Below are positions 51,283-52,838 of a DNA stretch of 52,838 nucleotides, one piece after another. The position numbers were made by a program, and so were the translations under genes. The notes below the pieces were generated by a model. The model did not search any database. It saw nothing but the letters and a program-made list of their open reading frames with translations, and was not told the DNA's origin. The DNA is from Oscillospiraceae bacterium (GTDB lineage Bacteria > Bacillota_A > Clostridia > Oscillospirales > Oscillospiraceae). Within the stretch, counting starts at the first letter, position 1, and each line of letters opens with the position of its first letter. The stretch is taken from the NCBI GenBank assembly GCA_017516785.1, contig JAFXAV010000049.1, forward strand, positions 1-52,838. The letters run 5' to 3'.

Positions 51283-51403
51283 TGTATGCCAAGCCAATTT
51301 TCGATTTAATTTTTAAATGCTCAGCAGCGATAATCTTAATGGTATTGAGATAGGCACAATTTACAAAAAACTAACAACCGCAGTCAAAATCCATCCGATT
51401 CTA

Positions 51404-51431
51404 TTGACAGAAAAACTGCCTTTGATATAAT
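51404..51431 (+). promoter_or_regulatory. Promoter of kdgK
   Basis: TTGACA (51404-51409), 16 bases, TATAAT (51426-51431). Confidence 0.8.
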
Positions 51432-51501
51432 GTAAGAGTACCAATGTGTGCAGTATTTATCTGTCCGCAAACAACAAAATAACTTTGAGAGGATTTGTGT
51501 T

Positions 51502-52524
51502 ATGGCAAGAATTGTTACCTTCGGCGAACTGATGTTGCGTCTGCAGCCCTTCAACTACGAGCGCTTTGTTCAGGCCTCCTCCGTTGAATTCACCTTCGGC
51601 GGCGGCGAAGCCAACGTTGCTGTTTCTCTGGCAAACTACGGCATGGACGCTGCATTCGTGACCAAGCTGCCCGCTCACTCCATCGGCCAGGCTGCTGTCA
51701 ATAGCCTCCGCCGCTATGGCGTCGACACCAAGCTGATCGTCCGCGGCGGCGACCGCGTCGGTATCTACTACAACGAGAAGGGTGCTTCTCAGCGTGGCTC
51801 CGTCTGCATCTATGACCGCGCTCATTCCGCCATCCAGCTGGCCTCCCGCGAGGACTTCGACTGGGACAAGATCTTCGAAGGCGCTGACTGGTTCCACTTC
51901 ACCGGCATCACTCCCGCACTGGGCCCCAACGTTGTTGAGATCTGCCGTGACGCATGTAAGGCTGCCAAGGCCCGCGGCGTCAAGATTTCCTGCGACCTGA
52001 ACTACCGCGGCAAGCTGTGGACCCGCGCTCAGGCAAACGCTGCCATGACCGATCTGGCACAGTACATCGACGTCTGCATCTCCAACGAAGAGGATGCCAA
52101 GGACGTCTTCGGCATCGAGGCTGAGGCTACTGACATTTACGGCGGTACCATCAACCACGAAGGCTACAAGTCCGTCGCAAAGCAGCTGGCTGACAAGTTC
52201 GGCTTCGAGAAGGTTGCCATCACCCTGCGCGAGAGCCACTCCGCATTCGACAATGGCTGGTCTGCCATGCTGTACGACGGCGAGAACTACTGCTTCTCCA
52301 AGAAGTACGACCTGCACATCATCGACCGCGTTGGCGGCGGTGACTCCTTCGGCGGCGGTCTGATCTACGCCCTGCTGTCCGGCAAGGACACCCAGGCAGC
52401 TGTCGAGTTCGCAGTTGCAGCTTCTGCTCTGAAGCACTCCATCGGCGGCGACTACAATATGGTCACTGTCGCTGAGGTTGAGAAGCTGGCAGGCGGCGAC
52501 GGCTCCGGTCGTATCCAGAGATAA
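51502..52524 (+). CDS. kdgK: 2-keto-3-deoxygluconate kinase (PfkB family)
   Basis: 340 residues of the PfkB/ribokinase family. The N-terminus ARIVTFGELMLRLQP and the GGGEANVAVSLANYG site are close to KDG kinases. The anion hole and catalytic Asp are in IDRVGGGDSFGGGLIYALLSG. It phosphorylates 2-keto-3-deoxygluconate to KDPG, linking uxuA and eda. ATG 51502 follows GAGAGGA; the frame upstream is leader. Confidence 0.9.
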   Translation: MARIVTFGELMLRLQPFNYERFVQASSVEFTFGGGEANVAVSLANYGMDAAFVTKLPAHSIGQAAVNSLRRYGVDTKLIVRGGDRVGIYYNEKGASQRGSVCIYDRAHSAIQLASREDFDWDKIFEGADWFHFTGITPALGPNVVEICRDACKAAKARGVKISCDLNYRGKLWTRAQANAAMTDLAQYIDVCISNEEDAKDVFGIEAEATDIYGGTINHEGYKSVAKQLADKFGFEKVAITLRESHSAFDNGWSAMLYDGENYCFSKKYDLHIIDRVGGGDSFGGGLIYALLSGKDTQAAVEFAVAASALKHSIGGDYNMVTVAEVEKLAGGDGSGRIQR

Positions 52525-52548
52525 TCTCCTCTTAATTTATGAACATTG

Positions 52549-52580
52549 GCACCGCAGAGAAATCTGCGGTGCTTTTTCTT
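52549..52580 (+). terminator. Terminator of kdgK
   Basis: GCACCGCAGA-GAAA-TCTGCGGTGC followed by TTTTTCTTTC. Confidence 0.9.
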
Positions 52581-52650
52581 TCTTAATATATTAAGAGTTT
52601 ACAGATTGTTTGTGCTTTTCCCAAGTTGGGGAGATAAAATGAGGATGCAG

Positions 52651-52838
52651 ATAAATTGCAGTTTGTCGATACGTTTGCTCTGCACTACTTGCCTCCCTCT
52701 CTGAGGGAGGTGGCAGCCCGAAGGGCTGACGGAGGGAGTGTCCTATCGACTTTACGACACTCCCCCAGTCAAAAATCAGAGATTTTTGCCAGCCCCCTCA
52801 AAGAGGGGGCCGAGGGTGGCTTCGCCACCAAACAGCTC
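52651..52838. repeat. Hairpin-array intergenic repeat, right end of window
   Basis: Opens with ATAAATTGCAGTTTGTCGAT (52651-52670). It then holds a series of perfect small hairpins: CCTCCCTC/GAGGGAGG (loop TCT, 52692-52710), AGCCC/GGGCT (loop GAA, 52715-52727), GGGAGTGTC/GACACTCCC, CAAAAATC/GATTTTTG (loop AGA), CCCCCTC/GAGGGGG (loop AAA) and GGTGGC/GCCACC (loop TTC). It continues past the window end. No coding capacity. Confidence 0.75.

Overview
The window (about 55% G+C, strong G/C preference at third codon positions) looks like chromosomal DNA of an anaerobic gut Firmicute, most likely of the order Oscillospirales (Clostridia). The reasons are the Firmicutes gene order rplU-prp-rpmA-obgE, an L27 with the Prp-cleaved N-terminal extension, split two-subunit transketolase, a Bacillus-type (short-chain dehydrogenase) mannonate oxidoreductase, consensus SigA promoters with 17-base spacers, and hairpin-rich intergenic repeats of a kind common in that order. 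The genus assignment is inference; no rRNA gene is present.

Layout. 0.1-4.4 kb: repeat, AraC regulator, obgE, rpmA, prp, rplU with a leader, then a small NusG-domain-II protein. 4.4-5.8 kb: two identical tRNA-Val(GAC) genes, a decayed duplicate of their 3' end, an array of perfect three-base-loop hairpins, and a leucine-rich-type protein of unknown role. 5.8-7.1 kb: metY. 7.1-7.75 kb: a divergent pair (cysteine-rich mini-protein and HTH protein) around a shared palindrome, bracketed by near-identical terminators. 7.8-12.2 kb: a four-gene operon of membrane acyltransferase, acyl-AMP ligase, acyl carrier protein and a large HTH protein, resembling a dlt-like acyl-tailoring system of unknown product. 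12.2-14.0 kb: a Crp/Fnr regulator between two internally deleted transporter pseudogenes. 14.2-16.4 kb: a papain-like (YiiX type) protein and an orphan GHKL kinase. 16.7-19.7 kb: an orphan sugar-binding lipoprotein and transketolase. 19.8-23.0 kb: an operon of unknown role (anchored protein, phosphodiester glycosidase, Lgt-like membrane protein without the usual catalytic residues). 23.1-27.6 kb: AI-2E family permease and a carbohydrate ABC transporter. 27.9-33.7 kb: cell-wall-binding VanY-type carboxypeptidase, ROK glucokinase, glucose-6-phosphate isomerase, a P-loop protein and a MATE exporter. 33.8-37.7 kb: GPH-like transporter, glycerophosphodiesterase, patatin. 37.7-41.7 kb: YhaN/YhaO nuclease-like pair. 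41.9-52.5 kb: NahK-like sugar kinase, the uronate pathway uxaC, uxuA, uxuB-type SDR, eda, and kdgK, interrupted by a HAD phosphatase and a TrpXYZ-like ABC transporter.

Together the genes describe a saccharolytic fermenter. Oligosaccharide uptake, glucokinase and Gpi feed glycolysis, transketolase serves the pentose phosphate pathway, and glucuronate is degraded to pyruvate and glyceraldehyde 3-phosphate through an Ashwell pathway that is complete within the window. The least explained parts are the acyl-tailoring operon, the Lgt-like operon, the cysteine-rich/HTH module and a family of structured intergenic repeats that recurs at both window ends, at 4.7 kb and in a related form at 36.3 kb.
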